Notes: generated by a model from the letters alone, not told the origin. Shown: positions 1-10,845, numbered from the stretch's first letter. The stretch is DNA of 64,000 nt from Candidatus Binatia bacterium (GCA_036563615.1 DATCMB010000006.1:318149-382148), one strand, 5' to 3'. Numbers and translations are program-made.

Positions 1-3000
1 ACCTCACCGCTCGCGCTGCCGACCACCAGGGAGATCTCGCCTGCGAGCAACGGCTTCAACGAAGCGACGAACACCGGCTATGTCGCGCTCACCAATCCCT
101 ACCTGTCGAATCAGGCAACGAGCGTCTTCCCCCACAGCTACGCGCGTCCGATCGTCACCGGCTACTTCTTGCCGAGCCTCGGCGGCAACTGCGTCCCCAC
201 CGGGGATCTCGGTGACAACGCCGGGAATTGCGTGATGACGATCCTCGACCGCTTCGCGACGTCGTTCAACTGGGCCGAGGTCAACTTCGCTTCCGTCTGG
301 CTGCGCCCGTCGATGTATCTGTTCACGCACGGCGCGGTGACGGACCAGCTCTTCGGCGGCCTCGCGACCGTCACCGGCGGCGACTGGCAGCAGGCTCCGC
401 CGGCCTATCTCTCGCTGGTGCAGAACAGCCTGTTCGTCGGCACCACGCAGCCGCAGGAGGGCAACCTCTACGCGAAGCGCTCGGGGCCGCTGCTGACCGT
501 CAAGCAGGACGAGAATCTCAGGAGCTACAGCCTGTGCAAGCAGGGGAACACGACGTGCAACCTCGAGGCCGAGGGCATCGGCCTCTGGTACAGCGGCTTC
601 CAGCCGAAGCGCCTGATCACGATCTATGACGGCCCGATGTTCGCCGACGGCAACACCTTCCTCAACGTCGGGGCGTGGAAGTGCGATGCAGCGCCGTGTC
701 TCGGCGCGAGCTCGGCCGCGGAGTGCAAGCTCGAGGACGGCGCGCTGCCCTGCGGCATCTACACCCGAACGACGCAGCCGGCGGCGCCGTCGTCGCAGAC
801 CGAGATCGTCGTCCTGGACGCCGCGGTCGGCTGGAAGCAGCCGAACGGCTTCTTCTACCCGCCCGCGTTCAACTTCCGGCGCAGCGCGTTCCTCAACACG
901 CGAAACGATCCACTGAACCAGTGCTTCACGGAGGCGCCCGGCGACTACGAGAACGCCACCTTCAAGCCGGGCTCGTGTCGTCACAACGTGGTCGACCGGA
1001 CCGCGGACTACCTGATCGGCAACGTCTTCGATCTGACGGGGCAGCCGGACCGGAGGTCGGGCGCCAAGAACATGCTCGATTCCGGCACGATCGACTTCGC
1101 GACCATCCTGCTCGACCTCGATGGCAGCTTCACCGGCTCGACCAGCAAGATCGACGGTCGCACGCCGCCAGGCCTCACCACCTCGGTGAGCAAGAACCGC
1201 TTCTTCGACGCGCCGTCGCAGTCGCCCGAGTGTCTGTCGTTCGGCGTGCAGACGTCTCCCTACACCTTCCTCACGACGACGGTCGCCAAGCTCAGCCACC
1301 CGCCGAGCGCGACGAGCAACACGATCGCGACCGACGACATCCCGAAAGCCTGGCCGCCGACGCCGGCGGTCGCGATCTACCGCCAGTGGAAGCTCGAGTC
1401 GGACGAGGGCGAGGCCTGCGGACAGGTGTGCGCGGGGGACAACTACGGCTGCAAGCGCGCGAGCTTCATGGGCATGGCGGCCATCCGCCAGTCGCCGTTC
1501 CTGACCATGACCGAGCCGCCTGGCCTCAAGTCGCAGCCGGGGGCGCTCTACTACATCGACACCAACAGCGGCGCGCAGGACACGTCGTGCGTGAAGGGGA
1601 GCGCGTCGCTGCGACCGGCTCCGTTCGACGGCGGCGAGAGCTTCGTCGTCTACAACATGTTCCCGCAGCGCGACTCGATCTCGAGCTACCAGCTCTACGT
1701 CGGCAACGTCGCGGACGACGACCTGGACGCGATCGGGTTCCGCTACGTGCGCGTCACCGTGCACGAGACGAGTGGCGGGAGGCAGGTCGTCAAGGAGCCC
1801 TGTGATCCGCGTCAGCCGGGCGGATGGTGCAGCGGCATGAGCCCGCTCCCGACGATCAAGAACGGCATCCTCACCGTCAAGCTCGACCACCAGAAGCTGC
1901 TCCCCGACGACGCCTTCTCGGTCGCGAAGCGCCCGCCGTACGAGCAGTGCATGCCGCGAGACGTCTGCTACTTCGACGCCGCGAGCAACAAGTGCAAGAG
2001 TTGCTTGACGAATCCGTCCGCGCCCGGCTGCCTCAGGACCGGTGACTTCCTGAAGGCGGACGTCTCGTCGATGAACCATCCCGACGCCGGAGGCAGCAAG
2101 CCGCTCGACTCGCTCTGCGAGGACTGGGCGACGATGGTCAGCGGCGAGGTCAAGATCGGCGGCGGTGGCGTCGCCGCCTCGGACTGCCCGAACGGCGGCT
2201 GCATCGGCTTCGCCTTCACGCTGCCGCAGGGCTTCCAGCCGCGGTCGTACGCAGAGATCGAGCAGGACCTGAAGCTCTCGAAGTGCTTCCTCGCGTCGGC
2301 CTGGGTGAACGACGTGCTCGTGCAGCGCAAGAAGGGTCCGCAGTCGATCGACCCGCAGTGCGGCGCGCCGCGGATGCAGTCTCCCGCGGAGGAGTTCTGC
2401 ACCGATCCGACGCTCGAGCTCGGGATCCTCAAGGACGGCGTCATCGCGCAGGCCGCTCCGGCGCAGGACGGCGCCGACGCGCACGAGCTGGTGGTCGCCG
2501 GCGGCGAGCCGGTGCGCAGCCTGGTCGCGTTCGACGAGGATGCGATCGAGTCGTTCGTCGCGAGCGGCGAGTTCACGCGGGCGACGCTCGAGGTCACGCT
2601 GCGTGACGCCGTGGGCGATCCGGGCCACATCGATGCGCATCCTCTGCTGCAGGACTTCGCCGACGAGGATCACGGCGACGTCGAGCAAACCGACGACGAC
2701 ACCCTGCCGCTCGCGCCGGTGCAGCGCGTTTCGCGGGTCCTCGGAGGCGGCCGCCGCCTCCCCGTGATCCCGGCCGACGAGCACGCGGGCGTGACCTGGG
2801 TGTGCGCCGTCGAGCTCGACCCGACGGACCGCGACCACGACTGCAGCGTGCGCTGGAAGACCCCCGGTGGCGACTACGGCCACGCCACGTCGCCGCCGGC
2901 CACGGTGATCGGGCCTGCCGGAACGGTGCTCTCGTGGGACGTCACCCAGGACGTGATGAACGGCGCGACGCGCTGGCTGCTGCGCCTGCGGGACGAGTCC

Positions 3001-3087
3001 GAACCGAGCGCGGCCGCGTTCCATTCCGAGGAGAGCGCCGAGGCGCTCGGGGATCCCGACCTGGCGCCGCGCCTGATCCTCGAGTGA
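1..3087 (+). CDS. Cys-rich exported protein with C-terminal DNRLRE domain (5' end missing)
   Basis: The frame is open from the first base, so the start codon lies upstream; about 1028 codons are visible, ending in TGA. The last 190 or so residues (from about base 2511) look like a DNRLRE domain, a beta-sandwich of cell-surface proteins. It opens with RSLVAFD and an RATLEVTL strand, continues with VTWVCAVELD and SWDVTQDVMNG, and closes with FHSEES and LAPRLILE. The region before it is rich in Cys, Pro, Gly and Asn, as in exported disulfide-bonded proteins, but I recognise no family. A signal peptide cannot be checked because the N-terminus is absent. Function unknown; a surface or extracellular structural role is inferred. 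The next transcription unit starts about 70 bases downstream with its own promoter. Confidence 0.75.
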   Translation, partial: TSPLALPTTREISPASNGFNEATNTGYVALTNPYLSNQATSVFPHSYARPIVTGYFLPSLGGNCVPTGDLGDNAGNCVMTILDRFATSFNWAEVNFASVWLRPSMYLFTHGAVTDQLFGGLATVTGGDWQQAPPAYLSLVQNSLFVGTTQPQEGNLYAKRSGPLLTVKQDENLRSYSLCKQGNTTCNLEAEGIGLWYSGFQPKRLITIYDGPMFADGNTFLNVGAWKCDAAPCLGASSAAECKLEDGALPCGIYTRTTQPAAPSSQTEIVVLDAAVGWKQPNGFFYPPAFNFRRSAFLNTRNDPLNQCFTEAPGDYENATFKPGSCRHNVVDRTADYLIGNVFDLTGQPDRRSGAKNMLDSGTIDFATILLDLDGSFTGSTSKIDGRTPPGLTTSVSKNRFFDAPSQSPECLSFGVQTSPYTFLTTTVAKLSHPPSATSNTIATDDIPKAWPPTPAVAIYRQWKLESDEGEACGQVCAGDNYGCKRASFMGMAAIRQSPFLTMTEPPGLKSQPGALYYIDTNSGAQDTSCVKGSASLRPAPFDGGESFVVYNMFPQRDSISSYQLYVGNVADDDLDAIGFRYVRVTVHETSGGRQVVKEPCDPRQPGGWCSGMSPLPTIKNGILTVKLDHQKLLPDDAFSVAKRPPYEQCMPRDVCYFDAASNKCKSCLTNPSAPGCLRTGDFLKADVSSMNHPDAGGSKPLDSLCEDWATMVSGEVKIGGGGVAASDCPNGGCIGFAFTLPQGFQPRSYAEIEQDLKLSKCFLASAWVNDVLVQRKKGPQSIDPQCGAPRMQSPAEEFCTDPTLELGILKDGVIAQAAPAQDGADAHELVVAGGEPVRSLVAFDEDAIESFVASGEFTRATLEVTLRDAVGDPGHIDAHPLLQDFADEDHGDVEQTDDDTLPLAPVQRVSRVLGGGRRLPVIPADEHAGVTWVCAVELDPTDRDHDCSVRWKTPGGDYGHATSPPATVIGPAGTVLSWDVTQDVMNGATRWLLRLRDESEPSAAAFHSEESAEALGDPDLAPRLILE

Positions 3088-3157
3088 GCGCGCGTGCGCA
3101 CGAGGTGAGCGCGCTCGACGGCAGCGAAGCGACGCCGCGTTGCTGCAAAAAACTTCG

Positions 3158-3187
3158 TTGACCCGCCTGTCGCAGGCTGCATAGCTT
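3158..3187 (+). promoter_or_regulatory. Promoter of RTX-like copy 1
   Basis: TTGACC (3158-3163) and TAGCTT (3182-3187) are separated by 18 bases. The same arrangement, with a TTGACT box, a GCATAGC core and 17-base spacing, precedes the second copy at 5317, which supports the call. Confidence 0.5.
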
Positions 3188-3218
3188 GTGCGGCTGCGAG
3201 GGCTGGTCGACGACGCTC

Positions 3219-4043
3219 ATGCGGATCGCAGCAGGTTTCCTCGTCGCGGCGGTGACCTCGATCGTCGCAGCGAGCCGCGCCGACGCGGTGCCGTGTCTGG
3301 CCGGATCGTCGTGCACGAGGATCAAGGTCGCGATCGCCGGCAAGACGCTGAAGATCACCGACGCTTCGATCGGCGACCCCAAGCAGGGCTGGGGGTGGAA
3401 CTTCATCCAGGTCGAGGCGAAGCGCGACGAGGGCATGGTGTACGTTTCCGAGTGGGCGAACGGCATCAACGAGGCTGGCAGCGTGATCGCCGGCAAAGGA
3501 TGCGAGGTCGGACCCTTCTTCGAGGATACGAGCGCCGGAAACCCCGAGGACGCCTGGCAGTCGGACATGGGACCGTGGGATGCGAGGTGTCCGCTCGCCG
3601 GCCTGCGTCGGATGGACATCAACTCCGGCCGCGGCAACGACGTCGTGAACGTCGTGCTGTCGCCGATCCCGGTGAAGATCACCGGCGGCCCCGCGACGAC
3701 GTGATCGAGGTTTCGCGTGCCGGTACAGCGAGTCGCAGCAGCCGCCGCCGTACTTCTCCGACACGCAGCTCACCGGTGGGCCCGGCAGCGACTACATCTA
3801 CGGCGGGCTCGGCAACGATCGCATCGCGGGGCAGGGCGGCGACGACTGGATCGAGGGCGAGTGCGGCGAGGACCGGCTGATCGCCGGCGGCGGCTTCGAC
3901 TACATCCTCTCCGACGATACCGCCTCGACCTGCGGCCCCGCTTTCTGCCCGGCGCAGCGCGACTACGTCTCGTGCGGCGGCGGCGAGGACGCCGCGGAAA
4001 CCGATCCGCTGGACGTCCTCGCCGGGCGGCAGTGCGAGTTCTG
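3219..4043 (+). pseudogene. Exported RTX-like (GGxGxD repeat) protein, copy 1, broken by two frameshifts
   Basis: ATG at 3219 opens a clean signal peptide (MRIAAGFLVAAVTS to SRADA), followed by SCTRIKVAIAGKTLKITDAS. As it stands the frame stops at 3704. The downstream frame still encodes calcium-binding RTX-type repeats (GGPGSD, GGLGND, GQGGDD) and ends in QCEF at 4043. Alignment with copy 2 places one missing base at about 3693 (in GGPGDD) and another at about 3716, before a conserved Cys. Restoring both gives one protein of about 275 residues in which PPPYFS and GGPG line up with copy 2. RTX repeats normally bind calcium in secreted proteins. The two deletions may be real decay or consensus errors. 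Copy 1 retains the long central region and extra repeats that copy 2 lacks. Confidence 0.65.
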
Positions 4044-4045
4044 AC

Positions 4046-4063
4046 GCGGCGCGAATGCGCCGC
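4046..4063 (+). terminator. Hairpin after RTX-like copy 1
   Basis: A perfect 7-base-pair stem, GCGGCGC / GCGCCGC with loop GAAT, lies 2 bases after the stop codon. There is no T-run. A very similar hairpin with the same GCCGTCTCGC downstream flank follows copy 2, so it belongs to the duplicated unit. It may also serve the convergent gene on the other strand. Confidence 0.5.
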
Positions 4064-4139
4064 CGTCTCGCCCGCGCCCGCTCCCGGTTCGTGACGTCCG
4101 GACTAGGCTAGAGCCGAAGCTCGTCGCGGAGGCCCGCGC

Positions 4140-5237
4140 TCACGTCAAGCCATACTTCGGGAACGGCCCGAAGAAGCCGTGCTCGTGCAGGCCATGGCCG
4201 ATCGTGCCGGCACTGGCGCCGCCGACGATCTCGAAGCGCGCGACGTGGTCGACGATGCCGTACCAGCCCCAGCTCGCGAGCTCCTGCATCGACCACTCCT
4301 TGCCCTGCACGACGAGCTTTCCCTGCCACATGCCGTGCCGCCAGTCGGCGTCCATGCCGTAGCCGGTGCCGACGGCGACGAAGCAGTGCGTGAGCGGCGT
4401 CACGCGCACGTCGAAGCCGCCACCGGGCGCCTCGGGAAAGCGGAGCAGGGAAGGGGCCTCGATCATGCGCGTTCCGGGCACCAGCGTGTGCTCGTAGTCC
4501 GGTCGTCCGAGCCACTCCGGCTCGCGCGAGCGATCGCTCCAGACGCGGATCGCCTCCTCGATGGTGCGCTTCCCGTCCGGCTCCTCCTGCACCATGTAGA
4601 GGATCGAGAAGTCGTCGAACTGCATCGGCGCGTAGTTCCACATGCCGACCATCTGGCCCTCGCCCTGGCGGATGCCGGGCGGCTCCGGCTCGCCGACCGG
4701 ACGCACGCCCCACGAGCGATCGCGCGTGCCCTTCCAGCGGTCGGGCGTGACGGCGAAGGTCTCGCCCTTGACGGTCAGCGTCCCGGACCAGGTGCCGGTC
4801 TGGAAGAAGCGCTGCGTGTCGAACAGCACGCGGCCGTACTTGCGGATGTACTGCCGCGGCTCGAGGAAGGCCGGGATCGCCGCGCGCCAGGTGAGGTCGA
4901 AGGAGATCCCGTGCTCGGTCGGCTCGAGGACGAAGCGCAGCACCTCGAGCGGCTCGATCACCTCGATGCGGAACGGCCCAACCGAGGTGTCCATGCGGTC
5001 GCCGAGCTCGCGTGACGCGCGTACCACGACGTGCGCGTCGCCGCGCCGCACCACGGCGAACGCGTCCTGCACGGCGAGGTTCGGGTACTGGCCCAGGCCC
5101 ATGACCATGAACAGCTCGTCGCTCGAGCCGTGCAGGTTGAAGTAGTAGCGGTCGTAGAAGTTCCGATCGCTCGTGCCGACGTGCCGGATCACCTCCGACA
5201 CCTGGTGCAGCGGGTAGTCGTCCATCTTGGAGAGCAT
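4140..5237 (-). CDS. Lipocalin-like protein (DUF7064/DUF7065-like)
   Basis: A 365-residue soluble protein without signal peptide or membrane segment. It contains the RDRSWGVRP motif seen in the AttH/CrtC-like lipocalin-fold family (DUF7064/DUF7065), with N-terminal MDDYPLHQVSEVI and the YRYYFNLHG-type region of actinobacterial homologues (from memory). Such proteins are found near steroid and terpenoid catabolism genes, but no reaction is established. I chose ATG 5237 because a strong promoter ends 8 bases upstream, so an upstream TTG start would lie inside the promoter; ATG 5225 is an alternative. It sits alone on this strand between the two RTX-like copies and is intact, unlike them. The family assignment is moderate; the reading frame is secure. 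Confidence 0.65.
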   Translation of the reverse strand: MLSKMDDYPLHQVSEVIRHVGTSDRNFYDRYYFNLHGSSDELFMVMGLGQYPNLAVQDAFAVVRRGDAHVVVRASRELGDRMDTSVGPFRIEVIEPLEVLRFVLEPTEHGISFDLTWRAAIPAFLEPRQYIRKYGRVLFDTQRFFQTGTWSGTLTVKGETFAVTPDRWKGTRDRSWGVRPVGEPEPPGIRQGEGQMVGMWNYAPMQFDDFSILYMVQEEPDGKRTIEEAIRVWSDRSREPEWLGRPDYEHTLVPGTRMIEAPSLLRFPEAPGGGFDVRVTPLTHCFVAVGTGYGMDADWRHGMWQGKLVVQGKEWSMQELASWGWYGIVDHVARFEIVGGASAGTIGHGLHEHGFFGPFPKYGLT

Positions 5238-5244
5238 CGCTCCG

Positions 5245-5273
5245 CCATAGGAGCACCACGCTCGCGCTGTCAA
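5245..5273 (-). promoter_or_regulatory. Leaderless-type promoter of the lipocalin-like gene
   Basis: On the minus strand, TTGACA (5273-5268), a 17-base spacer and CTATGG (5250-5245) end 7 bases before ATG 5237. Transcription should start at or next to the start codon. Confidence 0.6.
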
Positions 5274-5316
5274 TTCGCGCGCGCGAGAGCGCGCCGCCGC
5301 ACGTCGAAAACCCTCC

Positions 5317-5345
5317 TTGACTACCGTTTGCGCGCTGCATAGCCG
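5317..5345 (+). promoter_or_regulatory. Promoter of RTX-like copy 2
   Basis: TTGACT (5317-5322), a 17-base spacer and TAGCCG (5340-5345). The core GCATAGC is shared with the promoter of copy 1. A GGAGAGAG ribosome binding site follows at 5353. Confidence 0.5.
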
Positions 5346-5366
5346 CCCGTTCGGAGAGAGCGAGTC

Positions 5367-5815
5367 ATGGCAAGCATTCGAATCGCAGCAGGCTTCTTCA
5401 TCGCCGCGGCGACGTCGATCGTCGCTGCGGACCGCGCGGACGCGGCGTGCCGGACGGCGGCCCGTGCACGCGGATCAAGGTCGGGATCGCCGGCAAGACG
5501 CTCCGGATCACGGACGCCTCGAAGGGCAAACCGGCGCAAGGCGTCGGGTCGAGCTTCGTCTTCGTGAAGGCGAAGCGCGACATGCTGTCGCCGATCTCGG
5601 TGAAGATCCTGGGCGGCCCCGGCGACGACTCGCTCGGCGTCTGGACGTGCCAGCACAACGGGGTGAACGATCCGCCGCCGCCGTACTTCTCCACCGTGGA
5701 GCTCGTCGGTGGTCCCGGCAACCACTACCTCCACGGCGGGCTCGGCGCGGACGAGGTCGTCGCCGACGCGAGCGACGCCTTGGTCGCAAAGCAGTGCGAG
5801 AGCCTTCACGAATGA
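5367..5815 (+). pseudogene. Exported RTX-like protein, copy 2, frameshifted and internally deleted
   Basis: ATG 5367, after GGAGAGAG, starts a signal peptide (MASIRIAAGFFIAAATS to RADA) nearly identical to copy 1. The frame is then lost. The mature part resumes in another frame at 5447 as VPDGGPCTRIKVGIAGKT and runs to TGA at 5813-5815. Compared with ADAVP in copy 1, two extra bases (GC) sit at about 5444-5446. Copy 2 also lacks about 75 residues after KRD and most of the C-terminal repeats (one GGPGDD, one GGPG and one GGLG remain), ending QCESLHE. The deletions preserve frame but the GC insertion does not, so no complete exported protein is made unless the read is wrong. It is probably a decaying duplicate. 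Confidence 0.65.
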
Positions 5816-5818
5816 TCC

Positions 5819-5834
5819 GCGGCGAAGGCGCCGC
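5819..5834 (+). terminator. Hairpin after RTX-like copy 2
   Basis: A 6-base-pair stem, GCGGCG / CGCCGC with loop AAGG, begins 3 bases after the stop and is followed by GCCGTCTCGC-like sequence. It is the counterpart of the hairpin at 4046-4063. Confidence 0.4.
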
Positions 5835-6003
5835 CGTCTCGCTCCTCGCGTCCACCGGGCCGGCGCGCACGGTGCTCTCGTCGAGCGCCGGCCCGGCGTG
5901 ACGCGCGTCTGGTCGCGGTGCATGCGGAGCGCTCGCGCCGCTGCGAACGCTTCCTCCCGGCGCCGCATGCGCTACAAGAAGGTATGACCCGAGGAGCGAT
6001 TCG

Positions 6004-7656
<1,653 letters not shown>

Positions 7657-7702
7657 CCCGAGCCATGGCCTCGCCTCCCGAGGTGCGATAGGGAGAGCGG
7701 TC

Positions 7703-8545
7703 ATGAAGCTCGGCGTCGCGATCTTTCCCACCGATTACACCATTCGTCCGGACGACTTCGCCCGCGCCTGCGAGGAGCGCGGCTTCGAGTCGATCTGGTT
7801 CCCGGAGCACACGCACATCCCGGCGAGCCGCAAGACGCCGTACCCGGCGGGCGGCGAGCTGCCGAAGGAGTACTGGTCGACCTACGACCCGTTCGTCGCC
7901 CTGATGGCGGCCGCGGCCGTGACCAAGACCATCAAGGTGGCGACCGGCATCTGCCTCGTCATCGAGCGTGATCCGATCATCACCGCGAAGGAGGTCGCGT
8001 CGATCGATCGCCTCTCCGGCGGCCGCTTCCTGTTCGGCATCGGCGGCGGCTGGAACGTCGAGGAGATGGAGAACCACGGCATGCCGTTCGCGAAGCGCTG
8101 GAAGCTGCTCCGCGAGCGCATCGAGGCGATGAAGAAGATCTGGACGGAGGAGAACGCCGAGTACCACGGCGAGCTCGTCAGCTTCGATCCGATCTGGCAG
8201 CACCCGAAGCCGCTCACCAAGCCGCACCCGCCGATCATCCTCGGCTCGGCCTCGAAGCGCGGCCTCGATCGCGTCGTCGACTACTGCGACGGCTGGATTC
8301 CGATCGGGCTCGCGGTGCCCGACCTGCCGGGCGCGATCAAGACGCTGCACGAGAAGGCGAAGGCCAAGGGCCGCGATCCGCAGTCGATCGAGATCTCGCT
8401 GTTCTGGGCGCCGCCCGACGAGGACCAGCTCAAGCGCTTCTGCGACATGGGCATCGCGCGCGGCGTGCTCGCCGTGCCCTCGGTCGCGAAGGACGAGGTG
8501 CTGAAGATGCTCGACGGCATGGCGCCGCTCGTCGGCAAGGTCTGA
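7703..8545 (+). CDS. LLM-class F420-dependent oxidoreductase
   Basis: A 280-residue member of the luciferase-like monooxygenase superfamily, an (alpha/beta)8 barrel that usually uses coenzyme F420 (TIGR03619-like). Supporting motifs are MKLGVAIFPTDY at the first strand, FESIWFPEHTHIP, VATGICLVIERDP, RFLFGIGGGWNVEEM (the characteristic GxGxGW segment) and PPIILGSASKRGLDR. No signal peptide; cytoplasmic. The substrate cannot be read from sequence; related enzymes reduce or oxidise alcohols, enones and nitro compounds. ATG 7703 follows GGGAGAG. Two more family members occur at 23037 and 34487, so this organism probably makes F420, though no biosynthesis gene is in the window. Confidence 0.88.
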   Translation: MKLGVAIFPTDYTIRPDDFARACEERGFESIWFPEHTHIPASRKTPYPAGGELPKEYWSTYDPFVALMAAAAVTKTIKVATGICLVIERDPIITAKEVASIDRLSGGRFLFGIGGGWNVEEMENHGMPFAKRWKLLRERIEAMKKIWTEENAEYHGELVSFDPIWQHPKPLTKPHPPIILGSASKRGLDRVVDYCDGWIPIGLAVPDLPGAIKTLHEKAKAKGRDPQSIEISLFWAPPDEDQLKRFCDMGIARGVLAVPSVAKDEVLKMLDGMAPLVGKV

Positions 8546-8590
8546 GCGTTCCGCCGTCGAGCGGATTCGCGAGCAGAGCCGGGCGTCGCG

Positions 8591-10696
8591 CTACTTGCAG
8601 GTCAGCGTGCTGCCGTTGCGGTTGAACGCGCAGCCGCCCGGCGCGAACGCGATCTCGCCGCACTCGCCGGTCGCCGCGGTCGGCGCGTCGATCACCACGA
8701 CCGCCGACAGCGGTAGCGCCGGCGGTGCGGCCGCGAATCCGCCGCGCCGTCCCGACATCGTGAACTTGAGCAGCTTCGGCTTCGAGGGCGCGAACGAGAT
8801 CTTGAGCTTGTCGACGAGCCCGCCGGCGAGCGTCTTCGAGCGGAAGTTGAACACGTTGCCCCGCTTGCTCGCCGTCCAGCCGGTGCGCGTCGTCTTGTCG
8901 TAGGCGCCGGGCGGGACCGCGACGTCGAGCAGCACCTTGCCCGTCGCGTCGGCGAGGATCACGCGCGCGCCCTTCGTCACCGGATCGAGCCCGGTCGGCG
9001 GCGCGGGCAGGTCGAGCTGGCCGGTGAAGGTGAAGGTGTCGTCGCCCGGACCGGTCGTGAACTTGGTCATGCGGATCTTCGGCTTGCCGACCAGCACGCC
9101 GTTCGTGCACGGGTCGCAGGCGTCGCCGAGGCCGTCGTCGTCGCCGTCCTGCTGCTCGGGGTCCGGATCGACGGGGCAGAGGTCGTGCTCGTCGCACACG
9201 CCGTCGTCGTCGCCGTCGGGCTTGCGCGCGTCGGGGCAGACGCCGCTCACGCCGTCGCAGAAGTCGGCGACGTCGCACGCGTCCTCGGCCGCGCGGCACA
9301 GCGTCGCGGCGGGCAGGAGCTGGCAGGCGGCGTCGCAGCAGTCGCCGTCGATCAGCGCGCCGCCGTCGCACTCCTCGCCGAGGTCGATCGTGCCGTTGCC
9401 GCAGTCGTCGACCAGGTAGCGCACGATCGCGAAGTCGTCGTCGTTGGCGGTGCGCTTCGTGCCGGCGACGACGATCTTGCCGTCGCGCTGCGCGCGCACG
9501 CCGTTCGCCACGTCGACGCCGTTGCCGATCGCGAGCGTGACGAAGCCGCCCGCGAAGTTCTCGTCGAGGCTGCCGTCGGTGTCGTAGCGCGCGAGCGCGA
9601 AGTCGTCGCTGCCGGCGATGCGCGCGAAGCCCGCGACCAGGATGCGGCCCGTCGGATCGATGGCGACCGCGTTCGCCTGCGACGTGGTGCCGATCGCCGT
9701 CGTCACCTTGCCGTCGCCGTCGAAGGTCGAATCGAGCGTGCCGTTCGCGAGCAGACGCGCGACCGCGAAGTGGAACACGGTGCCGACGCGCGCGTAGCCT
9801 GCGACCACGATCTTGCCGTCGTCCTGCAGCGCGACGCCGTTCGCGAACTCGTTGCCGGTGCCGAACGCGATGCGCACCGGCGCGCCGCCGTTGAAACCCG
9901 GATCGAGCGCGCCGCTCGGCAGGAAGCGCGCGACGAGGAAGTCGTGCTGGCTGCCGTCCGCCGCGTAGCCTGCGACCACGATCTTGCCGTCCGGCTGGAT
10001 CGCGATCGCGCCTGCCTCGTCGTCGCCGGTGCCGACGCCCAGCACGAGGATGCCGTCGCCGTCGAACGTCGGGTCGAGCTCGCCGGTCGCGGTGTAGCGC
10101 ACGAGCGCGAGGTCGCGGTTCGAGCCGCTGCGCGAGTAGCCGGCGGCGACGATCTTGCCGTCCGCCTGCACGGCGACGGCGCGCGCCTGATCCTCGACCG
10201 CGCCGAGCGCCGTCGTCACCTTGCCGTCGCCGTCGAAGCTCGGGTCGAGCGCGCCGCTCTCGTCGACGCGCACGAGCGCGAACTCGTCCTTGCCCGCCTG
10301 CCGGCTGAAGCCGGCGAGGACGATCTTGCCGTCGTCCTGCAGCGCGACGGCGGAGGCGCGGTCGATCTCGCCGCGTACCGGGATCGCGAGCTTGCCGCTG
10401 CCGGCGAGGCTCGCGTCGAGCGCGCCCTCGAGCGTCAGGCGCGTGACGCAGAAGTCGTCGTTCGCCTGCTGGCAGGTGCCGGCGACGACGATGCGGTCCT
10501 CGGCGTCGATCGCGAGCGCGTTGCCGAAGTCGTCACCGTTGCCGATCGCCACGCTCGTCACACCGCCCGCGCCGAACGTCGGGTCGAGGACGCCGGACTG
10601 GGCGTCGGCGGACGCGGCGAGCGCGAGCAGCGCGAAGCCGGAGACCGAGAGGGCTGCGGCAAGCCGGAGCGGGCGGCCGGGTCGGGTGGTGCGCAC
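8591..10696 (-). CDS. Exported delta-60-repeat protein with Cys-rich, TSP3-like and novel C-terminal domains
   Basis: 701 residues starting at GTG 10696, six bases after GGAG. A signal peptide (residues 1-32, ending ASADA) precedes about seven delta-60 repeats (residues about 33-415, recurring DGKIVVAGY and GxLDPTFDGDG), predicted to form a beta-propeller. Next comes CGNGTIDLGEECDGG with a disintegrin-like Cys cluster, then two aspartate-rich, calcium-binding TSP3-like repeats (DGDDDGVCDEHDLCP and DGDDDGLGDACDPC). The last 160 residues form a beta-rich domain related to the N-terminal half of the EEP protein at 42376. The protein should be extracellular or surface-bound. Its function is unknown. 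Confidence 0.85.
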   Translation of the reverse strand: MRTTRPGRPLRLAAALSVSGFALLALAASADAQSGVLDPTFGAGGVTSVAIGNGDDFGNALAIDAEDRIVVAGTCQQANDDFCVTRLTLEGALDASLAGSGKLAIPVRGEIDRASAVALQDDGKIVLAGFSRQAGKDEFALVRVDESGALDPSFDGDGKVTTALGAVEDQARAVAVQADGKIVAAGYSRSGSNRDLALVRYTATGELDPTFDGDGILVLGVGTGDDEAGAIAIQPDGKIVVAGYAADGSQHDFLVARFLPSGALDPGFNGGAPVRIAFGTGNEFANGVALQDDGKIVVAGYARVGTVFHFAVARLLANGTLDSTFDGDGKVTTAIGTTSQANAVAIDPTGRILVAGFARIAGSDDFALARYDTDGSLDENFAGGFVTLAIGNGVDVANGVRAQRDGKIVVAGTKRTANDDDFAIVRYLVDDCGNGTIDLGEECDGGALIDGDCCDAACQLLPAATLCRAAEDACDVADFCDGVSGVCPDARKPDGDDDGVCDEHDLCPVDPDPEQQDGDDDGLGDACDPCTNGVLVGKPKIRMTKFTTGPGDDTFTFTGQLDLPAPPTGLDPVTKGARVILADATGKVLLDVAVPPGAYDKTTRTGWTASKRGNVFNFRSKTLAGGLVDKLKISFAPSKPKLLKFTMSGRRGGFAAAPPALPLSAVVVIDAPTAATGECGEIAFAPGGCAFNRNGSTLTCK

Positions 10697-10794
10697 GAGA
10701 AGCTCCAGGTCGAGGGTGTCCGACGGTCGAAGCGTGGATCAGGTCGAGCGGATCATCCACCCCCGCACCGCGACGGGCAAGACGGAACCTGCGG

Positions 10795-10845
10795 CGCAAA
10801 AAATGGTCCCGCGGCGGAGCTGGCCCCAAGCTCCACCGCGGGACC
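10795..10845 (-). terminator. Intrinsic terminator of the small exported-protein gene
   Basis: Two 18-base arms (10805-10822 and 10828-10845; 16 of 18 pairs canonical, the mismatches being one internal and one at the loop) enclose a 5-base loop. On the minus strand they are followed by ATTTTTT (10804-10798). This is a textbook rho-independent terminator, placed 62 bases after the stop at 10907. It is the only T-run terminator I found. Confidence 0.85.

Noticed and set aside
4..3024. A 1006-codon reverse-strand frame opposite the DNRLRE protein
   Set aside because: Low-complexity Arg/Val/Ala/Asp composition and no domain; the forward strand has convincing strands and Cys patterns.
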